6,173 nt of DNA from an uncultured Clostridia bacterium. GTDB taxonomy: Bacteria; Bacillota; Clostridia; Christensenellales; CAG-917. Positions 1 through 5,701 of the stretch are shown here, in pieces; position 1 is the first letter of the stretch, and every line of letters begins with the position of its first letter. The notes beneath the pieces were generated by a model. That model had not been told where the DNA came from. It made no database searches and saw nothing but the letters and a program-made list of their open reading frames with translations. The stretch is taken from positions 1-6,173 of the forward strand of contig CALGEU010000100.1 in the NCBI GenBank assembly GCA_937881285.1, read 5' to 3'. The position numbers and the translations under genes are program-made.

Positions 1-30
1 CATAATGAGTGAACGATTCCTATCTATGTG

Positions 31-131
31 AGTGCCGAGTTCCCCTTCTGCGAGCGATGTTTTGTTAAATAGAGATGGCAATCTGTTCGAGCAGTAGGGG
101 AAAGCCCGAAGGGAAGGGGTAATGTTGCACT
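31..131 (+). other. Candidate structured RNA / 5' leader, class unknown
   Basis: This non-coding stretch upstream of the first gene can fold on the + strand. AGTGC at 31-35 pairs with GCACT at 127-131 as a closing stem. Bases 40-51 pair with 91-102 (11 of 12 pairs), and 51-55 can pair with 85-89 further in. A small 3-bp hairpin, CCC-GAA-GGG, lies at 105-113. The 5' arm has a second possible partner, since 42-48 is perfectly complementary to 113-119. I compared it by eye with lysine, cobalamin, SAM, TPP, FMN, glycine and c-di-nucleotide riboswitches, T-box, 6S, SRP RNA, RNase P RNA and tmRNA, and could not assign it. It may be a leader of the gene at 182, an independent small RNA, or chance pairing. 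No clear promoter or terminator was seen. The rest of 1-181 shows nothing else recognisable. Confidence 0.3.
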
Positions 132-181
132 AAAAGTATAAGACGAAAACTTAAAAACACGATTATATATCGGAGACCACT

Positions 182-904
182 ATGGAATACAACGGTGAAG
201 GCGTACACGCGCTCGTTTGCGCGGTGGAAGACCTTGAAAGTTCCAACTTAATCTTTATTGACAGAAAACTCAAACCGCTGCTCAAATGCCTGGCGTATTA
301 TCCCGAGTTTCGTTCGGTTTTTGCGTATTGCGCGCAAGGTTTCGATTACGAGACGGAAAAACGCAAGGCTATGGCAAAACTCGGAGACAGCGATATTTTC
401 CGCTTACCAAAAAATCAGAAAACGCTCGTTCCTCTGGTCAGCAATATGCTGGTGGAGTTTGATGCGGGAAGTATGGATTTGGTGTCTTTTGCCGCAACGT
501 ATTATCCGCAGGAAACGAAACAGGCAAGTTTCGAGCAGTTCTGCCACAAAGTCATAGAGCCGTTCAAACTCGCGCTCGTAAGTCTTGTCGTCGAAGGTAT
601 AGACGAAGAGCCCAAGAGCGTCGAACGCACGGTTGAATTTGCGTCGAGCGGTCTTCATCAACAGACCGAATATCTTCTCGTCAACATCTACAACGCAGTG
701 CAGGAAGCGGAAATCACGCTTGACGACAGAGCGGATTATATGGTTATGCTCGAAGGTTTTGCTGCGGCGTTGGACGCGAGAGATTCGCTTATGATAAAGG
801 CAATTTGGCTCGGTCTCAAAAAGGCTTTGAATGCACAAAGGCTTTGCAAAAAAGAAGTTGAACAGATAAACGAAGTGCTTCGTATGTATCTGGTCACAAA
901 ATAA
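182..904 (+). CDS. Hypothetical protein, cytosolic, mostly alpha-helical
   Basis: This complete 240-residue gene is not one I recognise. The ATG is chosen because GGAG at 172-175 sits six bases upstream. The protein has no signal peptide, no convincing membrane segment and no catalytic motif that I can name. It looks mostly helical, with many Leu, Val and Ala residues and short charged stretches. Five cysteines (residues 13, 36, 50, 121 and 221) are scattered and do not form a metal-binding cluster. A central stretch around residues 75-100 (LPKNQKTLVPLVSNMLVEFD) looks well packed and may be a family signature. The C-terminal third, about residues 165-240, reads as consecutive amphipathic helices. 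The gene shares orientation with the lipoprotein 77 bases downstream, but a strong terminator separates them, so a functional link is unproven. It is very likely a real gene, given its length, start signal and terminator. Confidence 0.85.
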   Translation: MEYNGEGVHALVCAVEDLESSNLIFIDRKLKPLLKCLAYYPEFRSVFAYCAQGFDYETEKRKAMAKLGDSDIFRLPKNQKTLVPLVSNMLVEFDAGSMDLVSFAATYYPQETKQASFEQFCHKVIEPFKLALVSLVVEGIDEEPKSVERTVEFASSGLHQQTEYLLVNIYNAVQEAEITLDDRADYMVMLEGFAAALDARDSLMIKAIWLGLKKALNAQRLCKKEVEQINEVLRMYLVTK

Positions 905-916
905 GTTAAATGACGG

Positions 917-963
917 AAAGCGGACTTTATCTGCTGTAAAACGGCAGATAAAGCCCGCTTTTT
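917..963 (+). terminator. Intrinsic terminator after the hypothetical gene
   Basis: A long stem forms between 917-934 and 944-961, with a single A-C mismatch (924/954) and a 9-base loop. It runs into five Ts at 959-963. It starts 12 bases after the stop codon at 904, the normal position for a rho-independent terminator. It ends only 18 bases before the next start codon at 982 and almost touches that gene's ribosome binding site. It could therefore act as a partial terminator or mRNA-stabilising hairpin within an operon, unless the downstream gene has a promoter further upstream. Confidence 0.85.
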
Positions 964-981
964 CAAAAACAGGGGTTTATT

Positions 982-2508
982 ATGAAGATGAGAAAAATTA
1001 TCGTTGCAATGCTTGCGCTCGTGCTCGTGTTGTCGTCTCTTCTGACGCTCGTTGCGTGCGGAGACAAGGGTAGCGGAAAAGACAAAGCCATCATTTACGT
1101 CACGGCGTTGTTTGCCGGCGGTCTGTACGACAAAGAGAGCGGAGAAGCGAAATGGGAGCCTTTCAAAACCGAAGTCGACGTAGACGCGTTTTTGCGCGGA
1201 GAACTTTCTTTTGAATACGTGCTTGCCACTTTCCCCGAGAAAGAGATAAGCGACACGCTCGTGATGATTCTCAAAGCGCTCACGTATTCCGAAAATACGC
1301 TTCTTTGGGATTTGACTCTTGACAACGACGGTGTTGGATACAACAAAAACATCGTTCCTGCAAACGATTTGCCAAAGGATTCAAACGGCAACGTTATGGA
1401 TATAAGTTACGGCGTTTTCGGAATATACAAATCGTTCGTGACGAACTTGCAGGCAGAATTCGGCAAGGATTACGACGTGTTCGTATACAATCAGGACTGG
1501 CGCATTTCGCCAGCCGTAAGCGCGCAAAGACTTGAAGAATACATAAACTCGAAAGGGTATAAAGAAGTCGTGTTTATGTCGCACTCAATGGGCGCGCCCG
1601 TCGTGAACAGTTATCTTGCAAGAAGCGAAGAGAACAGAAACAAGGTCAAACTTTACGCAGGATTTGCGCCTGCAACGCTCGGTTCGTTCGATGCGCTCGC
1701 GGCGCTTGCATGTCCCGACGTGTACGTCAACAATTTCCTTGAAGGCGTCGATTTGAGCAGTCTGCCCGTTGACGTCAACACAATCGTAAAAGACGTGGTG
1801 GGCGGAAAACTCGGCGATTTCTTCCGCAATAATATCGGGCTTATGAGTCTCGTGCCGTCCTGGCAACTTATCGATTCCGACCAATACGGCGACGGAGAAA
1901 GCGGCATAACTGTTGACGGCAAGCCGATTGAAAGCAAAGAAGAACTTTACGATTTGTACAAGGGCATGCGTTGGGCAAAATATCTCGTTCCGCGCACTCA
2001 GGAAGAAATAATGGAGTCTGAAGAAGGCGACGAAGAGCGTTTGTACAACCGTATAGAAGCAAAAAGCGGTCAATACGCCGACGAAGACGGCTATCGTCTC
2101 AAAGACGCGGCGGCAACGCTTGATAAATATTTCGATTCGTTGTTCATTGACGGCAAAATCGCGTCCGAACAAGTCAATTCTTATTATTTCCTTGGCGGCG
2201 GCAAGACGAACACGATTACGGCAATGAATCTCACGACCGTTCGCGACGAAAACGGCGAGCCCGTCAGAGACGAATACGGCTGCATTCAGTACAAGTACGA
2301 ACTCGTCACCGGTTACGGCAACGAAAAGTGCGGAGACGGCACGGTGCCGTATTACAGCTCGATAGGCGGAAACACCGCAACGTCAGAATTTATCCAAAGT
2401 CTCGGCAATCGTCTCGTGACGTTTGAAGGCAAAGACCACGGCACGGTGGGTATGAGTTGGGATTTGCTGGGCAGTTACGTCATAGACCTTATAAAGGCAC
2501 TCGGTTGA
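982..2508 (+). CDS. LCAT-like alpha/beta-hydrolase lipoprotein (probable lipase/acyltransferase)
   Basis: This 508-residue exported hydrolase is probably anchored to the outer face of the membrane. The N-terminus has KMRK, a hydrophobic stretch (residues 6-21) and the lipobox L23-V24-A25-C26, so Cys26 should be lipidated; a Ser/Gly/Asp/Lys linker follows. The body fits the lecithin:cholesterol acyltransferase-like family (PF02450). An early beta strand with a glycine-rich turn lies at 37-50. A DWR motif sits at 172-174, and the nucleophile elbow SHSMG has catalytic Ser202. GDGTVP carries the acid Asp452, and the base His486 lies in KDHGTV. About 250 residues separate Ser202 and Asp452, room for a cap over the active site. 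Two cysteines near Asp452 (442 and 450 region) are present but their pairing cannot be judged. The start ATG has AGGGGT at 971-976; an ATG two codons later is possible. Substrate is unknown: lipid esters are the family expectation, and transferase versus hydrolase activity cannot be told. Confidence 0.88.
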   Translation: MKMRKIIVAMLALVLVLSSLLTLVACGDKGSGKDKAIIYVTALFAGGLYDKESGEAKWEPFKTEVDVDAFLRGELSFEYVLATFPEKEISDTLVMILKALTYSENTLLWDLTLDNDGVGYNKNIVPANDLPKDSNGNVMDISYGVFGIYKSFVTNLQAEFGKDYDVFVYNQDWRISPAVSAQRLEEYINSKGYKEVVFMSHSMGAPVVNSYLARSEENRNKVKLYAGFAPATLGSFDALAALACPDVYVNNFLEGVDLSSLPVDVNTIVKDVVGGKLGDFFRNNIGLMSLVPSWQLIDSDQYGDGESGITVDGKPIESKEELYDLYKGMRWAKYLVPRTQEEIMESEEGDEERLYNRIEAKSGQYADEDGYRLKDAAATLDKYFDSLFIDGKIASEQVNSYYFLGGGKTNTITAMNLTTVRDENGEPVRDEYGCIQYKYELVTGYGNEKCGDGTVPYYSSIGGNTATSEFIQSLGNRLVTFEGKDHGTVGMSWDLLGSYVIDLIKALG

Positions 2509-2515
2509 ACGAATT

Positions 2516-2544
2516 AAGCGGATAAGCCTTGTGTCAAGCCGCTT
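2516..2544. other. Bulged hairpin downstream of the lipoprotein gene
   Basis: AAGCGG at 2516-2521 pairs with CCGCTT at 2539-2544. CTTG at 2528-2531 pairs with CAAG at 2535-2538 on top of it, leaving a six-base bulge (2522-2527) on one side. No T-run follows, so it is not a classical terminator by itself. It begins eight bases after the stop codon at 2508 and may protect the 3' end of the mRNA or be incidental. Confidence 0.4.
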
Positions 2545-2570
2545 GAATAAGTCGAGAAAAATTATATAAC

Positions 2571-2598
2571 AAAAGCGCACTCAGACGAGTGCGCTTTT
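2571..2598. terminator. Bidirectional intrinsic terminator between convergent genes
   Basis: A perfect 12-bp stem (2571-2582 with 2587-2598) closes a four-base loop. It starts with AAAA and ends with TTTT, so it gives a GC-rich hairpin plus U-run when read from either strand. It lies between the lipoprotein gene (ending 2508, + strand) and the ATPase gene (ending 2674, - strand), exactly where a shared terminator is expected. Confidence 0.9.
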
Positions 2599-2602
2599 GC
2601 TT

Positions 2603-2659
2603 ATACGAAACGATATATATTCAAGTCGCGATAATCAGGTCGCGTTTCGTATCTTGAAT
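2603..2659. repeat. Two interleaved inverted repeats (pseudoknot-like order)
   Basis: A 10-base arm at 2603-2612 (ATACGAAACG) is exactly complementary to 2643-2652. A 7-base arm at 2619-2625 (ATTCAAG) is exactly complementary to 2653-2659. The order is A, B, A', B', so the two pairings interleave rather than nest. GTCGCG also appears twice as a direct repeat (2625-2630 and 2639-2644). The block lies in the 3' untranslated region of the ATPase transcript, between its stop codon and the bidirectional terminator. Function is unknown. Confidence 0.5.
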
Positions 2660-2673
2660 GAGCGGTGGGGCTT

Positions 2674-5376
2674 TTAGGAAAGCACCACGCCTTTTTTCTT
2701 GCGAACCGCTCTTGCGATTGCTTTGACGATTTCGACGAGCGGAATGACGGATATTGCAAGAGCCATTGCCACTGCGTATTCGATTGCGTCGAGTTTTGCA
2801 AGTTCAAACGCGTTTGCAAGGAAGGGGACTTCCACGACGATTGTCGTAAGCACGAGCGAGAGTGCCGCCGCGCCCCAAAGCCACCGGTTTTGTTTCTTTA
2901 CGGCAAACACCGAGCCGTGCAACGAGCGCATATTGGACGCGTGGAAGATTTCTGCCATCGAAAGGGTCAAAAACGCCATTGACGAGCCGAGCATATTTGC
3001 ATACTCTTCGGGGGCGATTGCCATTGCTTCGGCGTGATGGTCCATTTTTGCAAGAACGTAATAGCCGATGAAATAGGACGCAAGAGTTATGAGCGTAAGG
3101 AACACGCCCTGATAGCAGATTGCCGCGCCCATACCGTTTGCGAAAATTCCGTCTTTGGAGTTTCTCGGCGGACGGCTCATGATGTCCTTTTCGGGTGCTT
3201 CCATGCCAAGCGAGAGTGCGGGGAAGCAGTCGGTGATAAGGTTTATCCAAAGAAGATGCGCGGGCTTGAAGATGGTGAAGCCTGCAAGAGTTGCCACGAA
3301 TATCGACAGCACTTCCGACAGGTTGGACGCAAGCAGAAATTGTATTGCCTTGCGGATATTGTCGTATATGCGTCTGCCTTCTCCCGCCGCCGAAACGATT
3401 GTCGCAAAGTTGTCGTCCGCAAGAATCATATCCGCGACGTTTTTGGTGACGTCCGTGCCTGTGATACCCATGCCGACGCCGATGTCTGCGTTCTTGATAG
3501 ACGGAGCGTCGTTGACGCCGTCGCCCGTCATTGCGGTTATATATCCCTTATTTCGCCAAGCGTTGACAATGCGCGTTTTATGTTCGGGCTGCACGCGTGC
3601 GTACACGGAGAAGTTCTCGACTTCGTTTTCAAAGTCTTCGTCGCTGATTTTGTCGAGTTCCGCACCCGTTATCGCCTGCGAAGCGTCGGTGATAATGCCG
3701 AGTTCCATAGCGATTGCGACTGCGGTGTCTTTGTGGTCGCCCGTAATCATGACGGGGCGTATGCCTGCGCTCTTGCACTCTGCGATTGCGTCTTTGACTT
3801 CTGGACGAACCGGGTCAATCATGCCGACGAGCCCCACGAAACACATATCCTTTTCGACGAGTTCGCTTTCGTATTTTTCGGGCGCGGAGTCAAGGTCTTT
3901 CTTTGCAAGCGCAAGTACGCGGAGAGCCTTGTCTGCCATTTCTTTGTTCTTTGCAAGGATTTCTGCGCGTTTTTCGTCGGTCATAGGCACGACTTTGCCG
4001 CCGTCAAGCACGAATGTACAACGATTTACTATTTCGTCTGGTGCACCCTTGGTGAATTGAACGTATTTTTCGCCTGCGCTATGCACGGTTGTCATCATCT
4101 TGCGCATAGAGTCGAACGGAATTTCTCCCACTCTCGGCAATTCGAGTTTTCTCTCGTTTTTGTCAAGACCGAGCGAGTGCGCGTAGTTGACGAGTGCGTT
4201 TTCGGTTGGTTCGCCCGTTGCTTCGCCTTTTTCGGTGTCGAATTCCGCGTCGGAGCAGAGAGACATACCGTCTGCAAGCAAGTTTTCGTCGTCTGCATAA
4301 TGGTCGACGACTGTCATTTTGTTTTGTGTGAGCGTACCCGTTTTGTCCGAGCAGATAATCTGCGTGCACCCCAGCGTTTCCACGGCGGTGAGTTTGCGGA
4401 TTATCGCATTGCGTTTGGACATATTCGTCACGCCGATTGAAAGCACGATTGTCACGACAGTTGCAAGTCCTTCGGGGATAGCGGCAACGGCAAGAGATAC
4501 GGCAATCATAAACGTGTTGAGAATGGTCGTTGCGGTGTCGGCTTGAAGAGAGCCGTCAATGCCTGCTCTTATCAGCGAAACGGCAAATATAACGACGCAA
4601 ATGCCAAGCACGAGATAGGTCAGCACTTTGCTTAGTTGCGACAACTTTTGTTGCAAAGGCGTTTTGCCTTCCTTTGCAGTGGTGAGAGCGGTGGCAATCT
4701 TGCCCATTTCGGTGTCCATGCCCGTTGCGGTTACGACCGCTTTTCCGCGACCGTACACGACGGTGCTTCCCATAAACACCATATTTTTGCGGTCGCCCAA
4801 AGGCACGTCCGAGCCGTCTTCTCTGACGATTGAGCCGTCTTGTTTGAGAACGGGGACGGATTCGCCAGTGAGCGCGGCTTCTTCGGCTTTCATGCTTGCG
4901 CACTCGATTATACGAGCGTCGGCAGGGACGGAGTCTCCTGCTTCGAGCACAACGACGTCGCCGACGACAAGGTCTTCGCTTTTTATCGTGACCTGTTTTC
5001 CGTCACGCAAAACTTTGCTCGTGGCGGCGGCGATTTCCTGCAAAGCGTCTATTGCCTTTTCAGCCTTGCTTTCTTGCACTACACCGAGTATCGCGTTGAT
5101 AAGCACGACTGCCATAATGATGATGACGTCAGACGGAAATTCGCCGTTTATTCCTGACATAATGCCAGAAATCACTGCGGCGACGATGAGAATTATCGTC
5201 ATCGGCTCGGCAAACTGTTTTAGAAAGCGAAGGAACGGATTTTCCTTTTTGCCTTCTGCAAGTTTGTTTTTGCCGTTCTTTTCAAGTCTCGAACACGCTT
5301 CGGCGGTGGTAAGTCCGTCGTGAGCGGAGCCGACTTCGCTAAGTACGTCGTCTACGTTTTTTTGATATTCTCTCAT
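2674..5376 (-). CDS. P2-type cation-transporting ATPase (Ca2+/Mn2+ exporter)
   Basis: This complete 900-residue P-type ATPase should pump a divalent cation out across the cytoplasmic membrane using ATP. Motifs in order: actuator TGES at 170-173; M4 PEGL at 301-304; phosphorylation motif DKTGT with Asp344; nucleotide-domain KGAPD at 443-447; TGDH at 545-548; hinge TGDGVNDAP at 617-625. About ten membrane helices are visible: two before and two after the actuator domain, and six after the hinge. Ion-site positions resemble SERCA: Glu302 in M4, Asn685 and Glu688 in M5, Asn712, Thr715 and Asp716 in M6, and Glu809 in M8. This suggests two Ca2+-type sites. The start is set by AAGGAG five bases upstream (complement of 5382-5387). 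The leader carries a manganese riboswitch, and Mn2+-riboswitch-controlled P-type ATPases are known (yoaB in Lactococcus, mgtA in pneumococcus), so Mn2+ export is the leading inference and Ca2+ the alternative. Family assignment is certain; ion specificity is not. Confidence 0.97.
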   Translation of the reverse strand: MREYQKNVDDVLSEVGSAHDGLTTAEACSRLEKNGKNKLAEGKKENPFLRFLKQFAEPMTIILIVAAVISGIMSGINGEFPSDVIIIMAVVLINAILGVVQESKAEKAIDALQEIAAATSKVLRDGKQVTIKSEDLVVGDVVVLEAGDSVPADARIIECASMKAEEAALTGESVPVLKQDGSIVREDGSDVPLGDRKNMVFMGSTVVYGRGKAVVTATGMDTEMGKIATALTTAKEGKTPLQQKLSQLSKVLTYLVLGICVVIFAVSLIRAGIDGSLQADTATTILNTFMIAVSLAVAAIPEGLATVVTIVLSIGVTNMSKRNAIIRKLTAVETLGCTQIICSDKTGTLTQNKMTVVDHYADDENLLADGMSLCSDAEFDTEKGEATGEPTENALVNYAHSLGLDKNERKLELPRVGEIPFDSMRKMMTTVHSAGEKYVQFTKGAPDEIVNRCTFVLDGGKVVPMTDEKRAEILAKNKEMADKALRVLALAKKDLDSAPEKYESELVEKDMCFVGLVGMIDPVRPEVKDAIAECKSAGIRPVMITGDHKDTAVAIAMELGIITDASQAITGAELDKISDEDFENEVENFSVYARVQPEHKTRIVNAWRNKGYITAMTGDGVNDAPSIKNADIGVGMGITGTDVTKNVADMILADDNFATIVSAAGEGRRIYDNIRKAIQFLLASNLSEVLSIFVATLAGFTIFKPAHLLWINLITDCFPALSLGMEAPEKDIMSRPPRNSKDGIFANGMGAAICYQGVFLTLITLASYFIGYYVLAKMDHHAEAMAIAPEEYANMLGSSMAFLTLSMAEIFHASNMRSLHGSVFAVKKQNRWLWGAAALSLVLTTIVVEVPFLANAFELAKLDAIEYAVAMALAISVIPLVEIVKAIARAVRKKKGVVLS

Positions 5377-5415
5377 AAATACTCCTTTGGGTATTCTATT
5401 ATATTGTCCCTTATA

Positions 5416-5429
5416 TATGCTTGCGCATA
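5416..5429 (-). other. Small GCAA-capped hairpin in the ATPase leader
   Basis: On the - strand TATGC pairs with GCATA around a GCAA tetraloop, between the riboswitch terminator and the ribosome binding site. It has no T-run and is too far from the start codon to mask it. It may be a structural spacer in the roughly 90-base leader segment that is transcribed only after readthrough. Confidence 0.3.
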
Positions 5430-5467
5430 AGCTTTTCGGTTTTTTTTGCGAGTATTTTGTCTCCGAT

Positions 5468-5502
5468 AAAAAAATAGAGACCTATCCTTGCGGATAAGTC
5501 TC
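5468..5502 (-). terminator. Riboswitch expression-platform terminator
   Basis: Read on the - strand, an 11-bp stem (5492-5502 with 5477-5487, one G-U wobble) is capped by GCAA and followed by seven Ts (complement of 5468-5474). It lies inside the 5' leader, about 90 bases before the ATPase start codon, so it is a regulatory rather than an end-of-gene terminator. Its 5' arm is the same sequence that forms the 3' strand of the aptamer's P1 helix and the 3' side of loop L1, so the two folds exclude each other. Confidence 0.9.
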
Positions 5503-5586
5503 ATCGTTTCAAATAAAACCGGAGCGAGTTTGCTCGTGTTAGCGGTGTTTATTACACTTCGGGAAGTGCCGATTACTCCCTTATTT
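5494..5586 (-). promoter_or_regulatory. yybP-ykoY manganese riboswitch (aptamer)
   Basis: On the - strand the RNA fits the yybP-ykoY (Mn2+) riboswitch layout. P1.1 is AUAAG/CUUAU (5580-5584 with 5494-5498). The conserved internal loop L1 reads GGAGUA on the 5' side (5574-5579) and GAGA on the 3' side (5499-5502). P1.2 is AUC/GAU (5571-5573 with 5503-5505). P2 is CACUU/AAGUG with a CCCG loop (5555-5568). P3 pairs 5543-5553 with 5512-5521 with one bulged base, then opens into an asymmetric L3 containing CUAACA. It is closed by CGAG/CUCG around CAAA (5525-5536). From memory, the Lactococcus aptamer has GGGGAGUA, a comparable L3 and AAGACC in the same places. A separate P4 hairpin is not evident; only UGAAAC separates P3 from P1.2. 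With the overlapping terminator, Mn2+ binding should switch ATPase transcription on. Class assignment is by motif and fold, not by a covariance search. Confidence 0.85.
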
Positions 5587-5592
5587 GACAAG

Positions 5593-5621
5593 ATTGTATC
5601 ATATTTTTTTTTCGCCGTCAA
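5593..5621 (-). promoter_or_regulatory. Promoter of the riboswitch-ATPase transcript
   Basis: On the - strand TTGACG (complement of 5616-5621) and TACAAT (complement of 5593-5598) are spaced by exactly 17 bases, with TG two bases before the -10 and a nine-A tract in the spacer. This is a near-consensus sigma-A-type promoter. The predicted start, around 5585-5587, falls on the first bases of the riboswitch P1 helix, which supports both calls. Confidence 0.85.
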
Positions 5622-5637
5622 CGACAATAGTCAACGA
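5617..5637. repeat. Short direct repeat at the ATPase promoter -35
   Basis: GTCAACGA occurs at 5617-5624 and again at 5630-5637, a 13-base period. One copy contains the -35 box of the ATPase promoter, and the other gives a second TTGACT upstream on the same strand. It could be a binding site for a regulator or simply a duplicated -35-like sequence. No inverted symmetry was seen. Confidence 0.35.
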
Positions 5638-5666
5638 TTTTTATTTGAAACGAGTATTATCTTTTC

Positions 5667-5695
5667 TTTGCGTTTGGCTTAAATCGTGCTATCAT
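5667..5695 (+). promoter_or_regulatory. Extended -10 promoter of the SprT-like gene
   Basis: TG at 5687-5688, one base, then TATCAT at 5690-5695 make an extended -10 element with five of six consensus bases. The -35 region is weak (TTTGCG at 5667-5672, 17-base spacer, or TTGCGT with 16). The seventh base after the -10 is 5702, the A of the SprT-like ATG, so the transcript would start at or within a base or two of the start codon. Confidence 0.55.
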
Positions 5696-5701
5696 AAAAC
5701 T

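Noticed and set aside
85..96. GTTCGAGCAG resembling a tRNA T-loop
   Set aside because: The flanking five bases on each side do not pair as a T-stem, and no anticodon arm or acceptor stem could be found.
1585..2172. Antisense open frame (195 aa) opposite the lipoprotein
   Set aside because: It lies wholly within the lipoprotein gene, which has a complete catalytic triad; no ribosome binding site and no recognisable protein.
3034..4440. Long + strand open frame (468 aa) opposite the ATPase
   Set aside because: It is antisense to an unmistakable P-type ATPase; its Cys/His/Arg-rich composition and lack of a start signal mark it as a shadow frame.
5398..5403. Perfect TATAAT on the - strand just before the ATPase, a possible second promoter bypassing the riboswitch
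   Set aside because: At the 17-base position upstream the sequence is GCGCAA, with no -35 match and no extended TG. The region is AT-rich, so chance is likely.
5404..5622. T-box leader for the - strand transcript
   Set aside because: There is no T-box motif (AGGGTGG...) before the terminator; the conserved loops match yybP-ykoY instead.
5373..5627. 84-aa - strand frame across the ATPase leader
   Set aside because: It runs through the riboswitch aptamer and terminator; the region is explained by RNA structure and the predicted product is low-complexity Lys/Arg/Tyr.
5585..5701. Extended start (TTG at 5585) for the SprT-like gene, adding 39 residues
   Set aside because: The extension overlaps the ATPase promoter and riboswitch start, lacks a ribosome binding site, and encodes a Phe/Ser-rich stretch with no family resemblance; ATG 5702 fits better.
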